Below are positions 35,121-43,733 of a stretch of DNA of 64,000 bases, one piece after another. Made by a program: the position numbers and the translations under genes. Origin of the DNA: Moniliella sp. 'wahieum' (Eukaryota; Basidiomycota; Moniliellomycetes; Moniliellales; Moniliellaceae); contig RSEE01000065.1 in NCBI GenBank assembly GCA_003971905.1, forward strand, positions 124,001 to 188,000, in the 5' to 3' direction. How positions within the stretch are numbered: the stretch's first letter is position 1; each line of letters opens with the position of its first letter. The notes under the pieces were generated by a model. The model ran no database searches and was not told the origin of the DNA. It saw nothing but the letters and a program-made list of their open reading frames with translations.

Positions 35121-35358
35121 TGTTGGCCTAGGGAGCCGGACGGGCAGAAGTGAGGAGAAGGTGATGGATTGGAGCCAGAGTTGGGTCTGGGTACAGAGGC
35201 ATCTATATAGGAGGCTGGACTAGGCACAGGGACAGTGAGTCACACAGGAGAGAGTGCAGGGCACAGGGACAGTGACACGCAGGGACGTCAGCGTGGAAGC
35301 CGATGGAACCGAGGCGAACCTGGTCTACCGACTGGGAGCCAGAGGATCACAGTCAACA
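35121..35358. repeat. Left 238-bp LTR-like direct repeat
   Basis: TGTTGGCCTAGGG...CAGTCAACA. TATATA lies at 35204-35209. A 16-bp internal direct repeat, GGCACAGGGACAGTGA, occurs at 35223-35238 and 35260-35275. Confidence 0.85.
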
Positions 35359-36075
35359 CCCCCGCTGGCCAGGGAACCCGGAGACATCGGTTGTGGGATG
35401 AGCTCCTGCCAGTGGATGTAGAGAGGGAGGACTTGAGTGGCAACCGGGACGAATGGCCTGGAGTTGTGCATGGCCACACGACTGGCCTACACCCCCGCTG
35501 TCCAGGATGACACCTGAACGAGCCGAGCGCTTGTGGTTGGTGTATTGTGCGACCGCCAGATGCTTGTAGAAGTCTTAGAAGTAAAAGTAGTAGGGGTTGC
35601 GCCCGAAGCGATTTGGTGGGCAAAAGTAAAAGCACCAGTTATATGTAGTGAAAGAAAATTGGAAACTTGGAGTAAATGCGGTCCAAGGTCGTTTGGCATC
35701 AAAATTGGATGCGTTTGGTAGTTGTTTGGTTCCGCATGCCTGGTGCCAGTGGGGTCCATTGGGCATGGGAAATGAACGGGCGCTATGCGTCAACCGTCTT
35801 GATCTGTTTGGGTTCTCTTTGTTGTTGAAAAAGAGGAGTGGAAGAAGTTGGGTGACCACCCCCCCCCATCCTTTCCCCAGGTGCCCCGGATGAATTGGCA
35901 ATCCGGGGCGTGTAGCCGTGGGTGGGCACTTGATGAGCAGCCACCCCCGCTTTCTGCGATTCGCCTGCGCCGTTTTGTCGTTGGAGGAATTTCGTCTCGT
36001 TGACGATACCCGACACGTTTTGTTCCGTCGTGTGTTGTCCCTAAAAATCATTGCCCCATCTGTGGGGGACGAGTG

Positions 36076-36155
36076 TGCCGATTGTGGCGGTAGTATGCCG
36101 ATTGTGGCGGTAGTATGCCGATTGTGGCGGTAAGGTGCCGATTGTGGCGGTGGTG
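36076..36155. repeat. 20-bp tandem repeat, four copies
   Basis: The unit TGCCGATTGTGGCGGTAGTA occurs at 36076, 36096, 36116 and 36136; the last two copies differ only at their 3' ends. It lies inside the LTR-bounded element. Confidence 0.95.
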
Positions 36156-36270
36156 TTGTTGGGCGGGAGGACGGGTGTCTTGTGGGCTTGGCGGCTTAGC
36201 TTGGGCTTGTAGGCTTGGGGGTGGGCTTGCTTGAAGAGCGCTCCCCTTCCGGGGGATCAGATTGTAGCTC

Positions 36271-36510
36271 TGTTGGCCTAGGGAGCCGGACGGGCAGAAG
36301 GATGAGGAGAAGGTGATGGATTGGAGCCAGAGTTGGGTCTGGGTACAGAGGCATCTATATAGGAGGCTGGACTAGGCACAGGGACAGTGAGTCACACAGG
36401 AGAGAGTGCAGGGCACAGGGACAGTGACACGCAGGGACGTCAGCGTGGAAGCCGATGGAACCGAGGCGAACCTGGTCTACCGACTGGGAGCCAGAGGATC
36501 ACAGTCAACA
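36271..36510. repeat. Right 240-bp LTR-like direct repeat
   Basis: The same sequence as 35121-35358 with GA added after GGGCAGAAG. The homology stops abruptly at CAACA on the right and one base before TGTTG on the left. Confidence 0.85.
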
Positions 36511-36577
36511 TTTGAGATCCTGAGATCTGACTCTAGACGCCTCAGCAGTTCAGCGTTTCGAGGCCTGAGGCCTGAGG
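36511..36577. repeat. GATC / GGCC heptamer island abutting the LTR-like repeat
   Basis: TTTGAGATCCTGAGATCTGA starts directly at the end of the right repeat, and TGAGGCCTGAGG follows near 36562-36574. Confidence 0.75.
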
Positions 36578-36708
36578 AGGCACCGCTGTAAAAGACTGAG
36601 AGTGTTAGGGCGTTGAAAACGTTGAGGCCGGAGGGGAGCAGTCCTACTATATATCATTGACATGGGCACTTAATACAAGCATCCGGCCCTATTCCTCCCC
36701 CCCAGCTT

Positions 36709-37236
36709 TCAAAGCGCGTAAAACGCCACAACCGCCACATCAAATATACACATAGAGATCGGAGTGTTGTGCAGCAACATTCCAGGCATTTCCATAGTTG
36801 TGTGGGCGGATGGTGGGCGGCAAGGTGGATACGATGGAATGGTGCCGGTGGCTACCGTCACTCCAGCGGTGATTTTGTTGAAGGAGAATGGGGGATGGGA
36901 AGAGGCAGGAATGACGGATGTTTGATGCTCTTGGTGATACCAAAAGCCAGGTGAACGTTGAACTTTCGCCACATGCAGAGAGCTGCGATGGCTGCGATAC
37001 CACCAACCCTTCTGTCGAGATGCTGAAGGCCGCGGGGCGTCCAGTACGTAGGATACGGTACAAGTCATGTTGTCTCTTCTATATATTAATAGAACTTTCT
37101 TGATGGTTTCAGGGCAAAACGATCTAAGAGGCGCAGTGTCAGCGCCGTCATTGTAGCGTTTGGTGTCGCGCGCCAGCACTTCCATGGTCATCACAATAAT
37201 GGCCTTTTCATATACCGAGACGTCCAGCCTCCCCAC
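36709..37236 (-). CDS. Open reading frame of 175 codons, unknown, doubtful
   Basis: I do not recognise it. From an ATG at 37236 it reads MGRLDVSVYEKAIIVMTMEV, LARDTKRYNDGADTAPLRSF, PETIKKVLLIYRRD and so on, ending in ICIFDV-like hydrophobic residues. The first 60 residues look protein-like; the rest is His/Ser/Pro-rich and less so. It lies between the LTR-bounded element and a repeat island and may be a transposon remnant or chance. No promoter or splice support is visible. Confidence 0.25.
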   Translation of the reverse strand: MGRLDVSVYEKAIIVMTMEVLARDTKRYNDGADTAPLRSFCPETIKKVLLIYRRDNMTCTVSYVLDAPRPSASRQKGWWYRSHRSSLHVAKVQRSPGFWYHQEHQTSVIPASSHPPFSFNKITAGVTVATGTIPSYPPCRPPSAHTTMEMPGMLLHNTPISMCIFDVAVVAFYAL

Positions 37237-38645
37237 TCAGGCCGACTTCTCAGGTATTCAAGACTCCAGCTTCAAGCGTCAAAAGTTCAAGCTTCTGCAT
37301 TCGGAGTAACTCGGTTTCCTCCAGGCCTCAGGCTGATGGCTGAGGAGCTGAGGGCCACTCTTCTCCAACCACAGCAGTCCGACTGTGTGCCGTGCCCGAG
37401 CCGACAGCATCACACTCTTTCTCTGGCGCACATGTCAAACGCCAGCGATCGAGGCGATGGAAATGCTTGATGGTCGATGGCTGATGATCGATGATTGATC
37501 GATGAACGATCGATGAACATTGAATTCATTGTTCAAATTTCACCTCGGTGGATCTGCGGTGCCAGTGCGGGCGCCTTCCTTCCCTTCGATGTGACAGGCT
37601 GGATGGAATAGAATATTGGCCGGCCTGGTGTGCTTCGATTACGCATGGGATTGCACATGTCAAGCGTCAGCAACAGCTTCACCCCCACGCAGTCTGGCCC
37701 TGCCCGCCTGTGGCATAGACGCCGACGGATGCTTCTACACGCTTCTCGCTGCGAACATACAGCCTTGTGCTCAGCCCCCACTAGTCACTGCGAAAAAGCT
37801 TATTGAGACTGGGCTGTGGCGGCGTTACTACTCGCTCGTCAAACGTTAATCATTAACCGTTAAGCACTACTACTCATTAATATTTTAATACCCTTCCACC
37901 ACCCTTCATCCCATTACTCTCTTCTGTCCGCGACCTGCCCTGGGGTTGAACGCTCGCAACTCAGGACCAGCAACTTCTTTTCCAGCCTCGTTTCCCTCTC
38001 GGCCTGAAAGCCCCCTTGGGCTTCTTGGGCCTTCATTCCCCCCGTCCTCATTCTATCACACGCGCCCTCGCCACACCCCTCCTACACATCGACCCCGTCG
38101 CTTCCTCGGGAAACCCTCAAGCGGCATTTCCGCCATCGATCTGACCCTCACGCCGCCAGCCATCTCCACGCCTATCTTCAGGCGCGCCCCCTGCACCTAC
38201 ATCCCGACTCGTCTTTTTCCTTCGCTGCTCCACAGGATCGGCGCGACGGTTTTGAGCCTTCGTTCGAGTTCGTCCCCCCCTCCTTTCCGTCCCTTCTGTA
38301 CGCATGTGTGGCAGTGAATATACAACCGCGGCTTGACAGTTCTTGTTGCTAATGCCCGGTGCCCCTCACCACGTTTTCCGCGCGGACTGCTAACGTACCT
38401 TCCCCTAAGACTGTCTTCAACCTTCTTCTCATTCGTCTCCTCAGTGCCACAGGCTTTGCTCTCTTTCTGCCAGAGCATTACCGCTCAGTCACCAAATCCT
38501 CCGCCCACACACTACTTTGCTTGCAGTGGCGCTTGTGCCTGACGTATTCCAAGCCCCCCGTTAGTTTCGGCGTGACTGGTAGTTCCCCGAGCTTCTTTTG
38601 TCTTGCCTTCATTCAACTCTCATACTTTCCATCGCTGGGGTCATA
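37237..38645. other. Intergenic, upstream of the RRM-YTH gene
   Basis: It holds a TCGA-type heptamer island (37466-37530) and TTAA motifs spaced by TCA/CCG (37848-37868). From about 37900 it becomes pyrimidine-rich, as expected for a promoter or long 5' UTR of the YTH gene. Frames open in 37946-38317 and 38333-38646 could include upstream exons, but nothing is recognisable. Confidence 0.5.
37466..37530. repeat. TGATCGA-type heptamer island
   Basis: TCGATGGCTGATGATCGATG, then TGATTGATCGATGAACGATC and GATGAACATTGAATTCATTG. ATCGAT palindromes recur every 7-11 bp, and one AATT core is present. Confidence 0.8.
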
Positions 38646-41598
38646 ATGCCCCCAACTCCTGATCCTCCCTCACCACAGACGCAAAACGCGACAATTTCTC
38701 CCTTCTCGTGTCCAAACCCGAGCCCAAGCTCAAAGTAAGGACTGTCTTCTCTTTCGCAACCGACCGCTGGACAAATCTGACGCTCAACCCTCAACTGACC
38801 CAGGTCCAGGCAGGGTCCTCCTCCCCCTCTCTTCCGGCCATACATCGGCGCAACAACAGCAGCAGCAACAGCAGCAGCATCCACAACGGTCCCGCCCACA
38901 TGGTGGTCCAGCATATGTCTGGCCTTACGTCCACAGCTACCCGCTGTTGCCGCTTACCCCCCCTTACACTATCCCTCAACCCGCTATGGCCAGGAACCCG
39001 CGGCTACTACGCGGTTCCATCACAGATGCCACCGTTTTCCACCGCCTCCACCTCCCGATATCCTTCTTCCACCGGATCTCAATCCCAATACGACGGTCAC
39101 CACCCTTCCTACCATCTCCTTGCTCCAGCCCACCCGTGCCAACACGGGTGCCGTGGTGGGCTCAGGCCCAGCATTCTATGCACTGGGAGTGCCACCGGTA
39201 AGCTTACATTTCTCTGTCGTGACCGCATTGACTTGTCGTGCCTCGCAGCAAGATTGGCTTTGCATATCGGGTTTGAGTTTGGATTTTAAGAGGCTGTCAC
39301 TCACCACTCCAGTCTCATGCAGGTTGTTGATCATCCTCTACGATGTATCCGCTCTTGGCCTACTTACCAGCCAACGTACGAACCCTATCCAATGGCCCCC
39401 GTTCCCATGTACCAAGCCCCACGCCTTTGTGGTCGTCAACATCGAATCAGCCTGCTTCGTCCAACGCCCGCTGGCGTCGTACCCTCTGGCGCGGTCGCGT
39501 CTTTCTTGCCGGTGACGAGCCACGAGCTCTCTCCAAACCACCTCAGCCACCCAGTCACCTTCCGCGATGTCCTCACCCCTCCCATCTGAGACGGGGACCC
39601 AACCGCGTGTCAAGCCTTCATTGGCGGAGAAGGCTGTGGCCGTCTCGCGTCCCGGAGCCGAGAAAAGTGAGTCCTGCAAGCCGCATCCTACTGGAGAGAC
39701 GAGGACCGCCTTGATCCTGCTGCGAAAGAGCCAAGCAGCACGCTCACCGACGCGGCTGCGAGGCCTGCTGCTTCACCAGTCAAGCCCGAAGACGGCCAAG
39801 GAGATGACCGCAAGCTTGTCCGTTCCGAGCATGTGATGTGGGTGGGCAACGTGCCCAAGGACGTCACTGCGCTGCAGCTCTGGCACTTTCTCCAAAACAG
39901 CATCCTTCCTCCGTCTTCCTCACCCCTGCCCACCTCAGGTTCGCCTTACCCGCTCTTCCCTCTCCCGGCGAGACCAACGTCGATGCCAGTTCTTCTCTCT
40001 GGGCTCCCTCACGGGAAACGATGAGCAGCCTCACTGCCTCTGAGGTTCCCGAAGCTTGGACTGCGGCATTGTGTCGATCTACGTGATTGCTCGGTCGAAC
40101 TGTGCGTTTGTCAACTTTGATAACCACTCCGATCTTGTTGCCATGGTCGAACGGTGCGATGGTGCTCGTCTTCGGATGGGACGGGACGAACTTCCGCTGG
40201 TGGCGCGGGTACGTGACCGGCACGAAGAAGTGGAAGCCGGTGTGGCTGGCCAACGGGGCAAGGGCTTCCACGCTGCGTATGCGCGCAACTACAATCGCAC
40301 CAAGTTGGCGCAGCGCCAAGCTCGGCTCAAGCAGGGCATGGATCGCATGGCTATTGGCGAAAGCAACGACCTCGTGGGTCGCGCTGGTCCCTTGTCTGAT
40401 GAAGAATCCATGGGTAGCTGGGTATCGGTCGAAACCAGCGCTTCTACCGATTCGTCCTTGCTTCGCCACCCTGCCTTTGCCCAGCGTTTCTTTATCCTCA
40501 AGTCGCGCACGGTCGCTGAGTTGGAGAAATCGGTAGAGACGGGTACCTGGACCACACAGCCACACAACGAAGCGGTATTGGATCAAGCCTTTCGCAATTC
40601 GAAGGACGTGTTTATCTTCTTCTCGGCCAACCAGAGTCGATCTTGGTTTGGTTATGCTCGCATGACTTCCTCCCTTAGTTTCACCGACGAGCCCTTCCAG
40701 CTTCTTTCCTATCCGCCAAGCGGCCAAGCCGCACGAAACACATGTTGGCTAATGCTGGTGGCACTGCCGCCCTTGGCCCCTCACCGGCATGCGTTCCCGA
40801 CAACCACAAGGAGGGAGAAGGAGACCCATCCGAAGCCACGCCGGCCAACCCTGCTCAGCGGCCCACCCTGCACCATACCTCGGGCTTTTCCGTCTCCTCT
40901 CCCTCGATTTTGGAAGGGTTGGCGCGGTATACGTTGGCCAAAGCTGCAGGCATTCGATGGGATCCGGGGCAAGAGTACGACCCCCCTTCTCCCCTCGTAT
41001 CCCCCTCTTCGAACGACGGGTCGATAACATCCACAGTCGCCCACTCGGCCCGGCTGTCGTGCAAGCGCAGCACGCGGGCCGATTGTTATGCGACTTGTCT
41101 GACGGAACGGGGAAGCAAGACCGATCCCTTTCTCCTACCTCGACGTTTTCGGGAGGCAAATCAACAGCCCATCCGCTCTCCCCCGAACCCAAAACCTTTT
41201 CCATCGAGTGGATCAAGGTGGAGACCATGCCGTTTGTTGCGTCACGTGGGGTGCGCAATCCGTGGCGGGGCAACAAGCAAATCAAAGTGTCCCGGGATGG
41301 GACCGAGCTCGAGCCAAGCGTGGGCCGAAGCCTCAAGGCGCTGATGGATTCCTACTCCTCGGAGGCTCTCACCGCAAGAGGAAAGGGCAAGTTAGTGGAT
41401 CAGAGAGAGTCCACAGCATCCAGCCTGCCCATCCCTACTCATGCCCCATCGTTTAACTTACCCCTCTCCCATGGCACCTCCCAAACGCAAGCAGCCCCTC
41501 CGCTTCCCACCAAACCTTCCACCTGGGCCCCAATTATTCCTGGCAAGAAACGAGGCGGGTCTCGCCGCAAGGGAGGTAAGAAACCAAGATCAAGCTAG
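38646..41598 (+). CDS. RRM plus YTH domain RNA-binding protein (m6A reader type)
   Basis: YTH domains bind N6-methyladenosine in mRNA; fungal members (Pho92/Mmi1 type) steer mRNA decay. The likely start is MPPTPDPPSPQTQNATIS (38646). An intron at 38735-38803 (69 nt, branch ACTGAC) is followed by a Pro/Gln-rich region with nine Gln near 38850-38880. The RRM begins HVMWVGNVPKDVTALQLWHF (39831) and resumes at GIVSIYVIARSNCAFVNF (about 40068-40125) after an insertion of about 50 residues. The YTH domain starts RFFILKSRTVAELEKSVETG, continues WTTQPHNEAVLDQAFRNSKD and FFSANQSRSWFGYARM (40480-40665), then resumes at about 41200 with FSIEWIKVETMPF, NPWRGNKQIKVSRDGTELEP. The long gap between the two YTH parts holds a low-complexity insert plus frameshifts. 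It ends in a basic tail (KKRGGSRRKGGKK) at 41598. N-terminal frames are uncertain. Confidence 0.92.
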
Positions 41599-42860
41599 GA
41601 GGAAATAACTTATCCACCTACCCCTCACTTGTTATCTCGCATCTTTTCAATGCGGTCTCCAGCCTGGTCTCTCCCACGGACTTTCCATCCACTCCAGCAT
41701 ATTTTATCGTATCAGGGCAAAGTAGCGCTCTTGATGCGGGGGAGAAGGCGGATGAGACAACATCGATGATCCAGTGGAGAATCAAATCAAGCGCATCCCA
41801 AAACACGAAAATGGTGTGCTTGGCCCATCACTACTCTCCCACGGAGCGGACAACAAGAAAAGACAAAGTCCCATGTGCGTTGCTAAACACGATTCCTGCA
41901 CTCGGCCCATTCTTGCGTCCTCTGCCAGCAACAAAAGAAGAGGAAACACATTGAAGCGTGCCCATCACACTAAACACGAGATGAGCGGTACGCTTGCCCA
42001 ACCTCCCTCTTCTTTGTCTGCTGTCATCCCCCCCCGCCTTTACCCCCATACCTCTCTTTCTCTATACGTTATATGGGCCTCATTTGTCGCAGGCGGCGCC
42101 CCATCCCCCAACGCACACACACAGAAAATAAGAAAAACACTCTATTAAAAGACACCGTCGTAGTTGTCGCCTCCCCCCCCCCTCGCGCCTCCCTCATACA
42201 TAATCCTCCTTTATACAATCCATTCGCATTCTTGTGTTCCATCCATATGTCATTCAATTCTGAGAATTGGTCGGACCCCTGCCTTTTCCCTCCATTCCAC
42301 TTTTCTATACTGTGTGCCTCCCCGTTGTTCTTCACTTCATGCGCCCTTGCTGTTACGATTGGATCACAGGCCTATATACATCTCGGTGTACCATGCACTC
42401 CATATAGTCCTTGCACTATACCATATGTGCTACCTAATAGTCATCTCTATACCAATGCCATCCCAGCAACGTATCCAGCCCCCTTTCCCATGTTCCCTTA
42501 CTTTGTGTCACACACACCTTACTGACAACTCTGTCCAGCATGGCTACTGTATGGACGAACAAGGTGAATAAGACGACGCCAAAAATGATGGATCGTGAAG
42601 GAAAACTCTGTTGGATATGGTATTTGTGCTACGGTTCTTCTGCGCAGTGGCCCTCAAGTTGATCGGTAACACGTGACGCTCGCCTAGTCGGGCGGAAGCG
42701 TTCCGCTCACAGGCTGCGCACCTGCTGCCCATTCCATCTCCTCTCTTTCCTGTCTGTTTCCCTTGAAGCTTGAGACGTTGCTTGAAGACTTGTGGCTGTG
42801 ATCACATTGCCTTCCCGCCTTGTCTGAACATCTGAAGGCTGCTTTGCAGCTCGGGTGCCG

Positions 42861-42980
42861 GTGAGCACTGGCTGAGCGCTCAGGCTGAGCAGCTCAGCGC
42901 TGCTAAGCACACTGAGCGTACTGAGCGCGTACTGAGCGCGTACTGAGCGCTCAGGCTGAGCACTGAGCTGGGCCTCAGAC
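42861..42980. repeat. GCGC / GTAC / TGAGC island
   Basis: Repeated TGAGCGCGTAC units (11-bp pitch) with TGAGCGCTCAGGCTGAGC inversions. TGA-GCGC and GTAC cores alternate over about 120 bp. Confidence 0.8.
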
Positions 42981-43363
42981 TGATCCCATAATAGGATCCC
43001 AGAGTGCTCCCAACAATACTCCCGATACTCTTTCACTCTCCGGTCCGAGACACTGCATGTGTCAGGCCACGTGTGACGGGTCAGTTGGAAGAAGCTTTTA
43101 AAAAGCCCGAGAAGACGGGCTGGGGACGACTCAGCAGGAGGCAGACACGAGGTGTGGCGTGCACGCGGGCCAGGCGCGGCCGATCGAGCTTGGGAGGAGA
43201 GAAGACGGCGGAACGGGGACGAAACGAGGAGCGTCAGGCGGTCAGTATTCCAGGGGATCGATATTCAATGTTGCACCCTGAAGTTTAAGTTTCAACCTTC
43301 AAAGGGAGGCCTGGGAGGCCGGAGGCCGCAGGGTTGTGCGCGGCTGTGCCAGGGCGAGTGCTG

Positions 43364-43414
43364 TGACATGCGACATGTGACATGTGACATGTGATGCATG
43401 ATGCATGTGACCGG
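43364..43414. repeat. TGACATG array switching in register to TGATGCA
   Basis: Six contiguous heptamers: TGACATG, CGACATG, TGACATG, TGACATG, TGATGCA, TGATGCA (43364-43405). Two bases then precede TGACCGG (43408-43414). The core changes from CATG to TGCA to CCGG while the TGA spacing is kept. Confidence 0.92.
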
Positions 43415-43733
43415 CGGACCGGGAGCGTGAGGCGGGTGCGCGGGGCGAGTGTGTGATGCCCTGTGTGACATGCACGGGGGATGCCGGGGGCCCAGACCCT
43501 GGCGGGCTCCACAGCCAAGCCACAATGCTCAAAGGCGCGGTGGGCAGTAGGGTTGCCAGCAGAGTGACGGGCGCGCACACGCAGGCACGGGGGTGCTGTG
43601 CGCCACGCGTGTCGCAGCCGTGGAGCAGCAGCACGCAGCCGCGCAGCCACGCGCCTCTGCGGCCGCAGGCTGTGGCTGCTGTGTTGCGTGTTGCATTGCC
43701 TGCCTGGGTGCTGTGCCTGCAGTGCTCCCCCCC

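Larger units (their letters stand above)
35121..36510. mobile_element. Short LTR-bounded element (TRIM-like), 1.39 kb
   Basis: Two direct repeats of 238 and 240 bp, identical except for a 2-bp GA insertion, bracket 912 bp. Each begins TGTTG and ends CAACA, the TG...CA inverted ends of LTRs, and each carries a TATATA box. The internal part has no reverse transcriptase or integrase, so if it is a retroelement it is non-autonomous. I see no matching 4-6 bp target duplication (GGTAC on the left, TTTGA on the right) and no certain primer-binding site. GGGGG next to the left repeat on the minus strand could be a polypurine tract, so a minus-strand orientation is possible. A tandem duplication of unknown origin is the alternative. 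Confidence 0.6.
41599..43733. other. Intergenic with two repeat islands
   Basis: No gene is seen. A CT-rich, low-GC part (42000-42550) is followed by a TGAGCGC island (42861-42980) and a CATG/TGCA array (43364-43414). A long Ala/Pro/Arg-rich open frame on the minus strand (43299-44411) is the shadow of the hypothetical gene to the right. Confidence 0.5.

Noticed and set aside
35121-36510. Confident call of an intact LTR retrotransposon
   Set aside because: There is no target-site duplication, no certain primer-binding site and no pol genes. It is kept as TRIM-like with moderate confidence.
22000-38600. Regional centromere
   Set aside because: The gene-poor, repeat-rich character would fit, but the region holds at least one full-length regulator gene and few retroelements, and sequence alone cannot show kinetochore binding.
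39864-40727. A 287-codon frame antisense to the RRM-YTH gene
   Set aside because: The plus strand encodes clear RRM and YTH motifs across the same bases.
2548-43414. Heptamer islands as bZIP sites (TGACGTCA or TGAGTCA)
   Set aside because: The TGA and TCA half-sites are usually in direct, not inverted, arrangement and spaced by four bases, so the standard bZIP sites are mostly absent.
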